A stretch of DNA of 23,387 bases from Prevotella sp. (GTDB lineage Bacteria > Bacteroidota > Bacteroidia > Bacteroidales > Bacteroidaceae): the NCBI GenBank assembly GCA_003483565.1, contig DMYZ01000045.1, forward strand, positions 1,569-24,955, written 5' to 3'. Made by a program: the position numbers and the translations under genes. A model generated the notes under the pieces. The model was not told the DNA's origin. It saw nothing but the letters and a program-made list of their open reading frames with translations, and made no database searches. How positions within the stretch are numbered: position 1 is the first letter of the stretch; every line of letters starts with the position of its first letter. Of this stretch, positions 23,367-23,387 are shown piece after piece.

Positions 23367-23387
23367 GCTTTAATAACGTAAATATCC

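Overview
The window looks like a chromosomal segment of a Bacteroidales bacterium, most likely Prevotellaceae or a close relative. The evidence is the AT-rich composition, the near absence of Shine-Dalgarno sequences, repeated matches to the Bacteroidetes -7 promoter element TAnnTTTG, the gene orders (tig-clpP-clpX-recQ; DUF177-rpmF-fabH then era and der; guaB-PPIase-SurA-OstA-mutL), and an OstA-like protein of Bacteroidetes type. Nearly everything is housekeeping and almost all of it lies on the minus strand. I see no prophage, CRISPR array, insertion sequence, toxin system or secondary-metabolite cluster.

Layout, left to right. 1-444 is the start of a secreted protein with exact 16-residue repeats, cut by the window edge. 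651-830 is a tRNA-Val(TAC) unit with its own promoter and terminator. 862-8839 is a minus-strand operon read guaB, parvulin-type PPIase, SurA-like chaperone, OstA/LptA-like protein, mutL; it mixes outer-membrane assembly with GMP synthesis and mismatch repair. 9060-14765 is tig, clpP, clpX, recQ, with an unusual nested palindrome between tig and clpP. 14944-15750 is lptB, divergent from the plus-strand pair mlaE-mlaF (15885-17421), the only plus-strand genes. Convergent to these, 17443-21397 holds a small lipoprotein gene, der, era and fabH, followed by rpmF and the DUF177 gene (to 22129), and an orphan histidine kinase to 23366.

Functional themes. Envelope biogenesis dominates: LptB and the OstA-like protein (LPS transport), SurA-like and PPIase (periplasmic folding), MlaE/MlaF (phospholipid trafficking) and FabH (fatty-acid initiation). 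Proteostasis (Tig, ClpP, ClpX) and ribosome assembly (Der, Era, L32, DUF177) come next. Four genes (clpP, lptB, mlaE, DUF177) have TTG-initiated upstream extensions that run into or past promoter elements; I moved these starts downstream. der is also shortened, to its family N-terminus.

No wholly new system is evident. The points most worth a second look are an Asn where ClpP should have its catalytic Asp, the clpP promoter sitting in the loop of a 70-bp nested inverted repeat that may also terminate tig, a MutL with a degenerate endonuclease motif, a REP/BIME-like inverted pair upstream of der, and the 16-residue repeat protein at the left edge.
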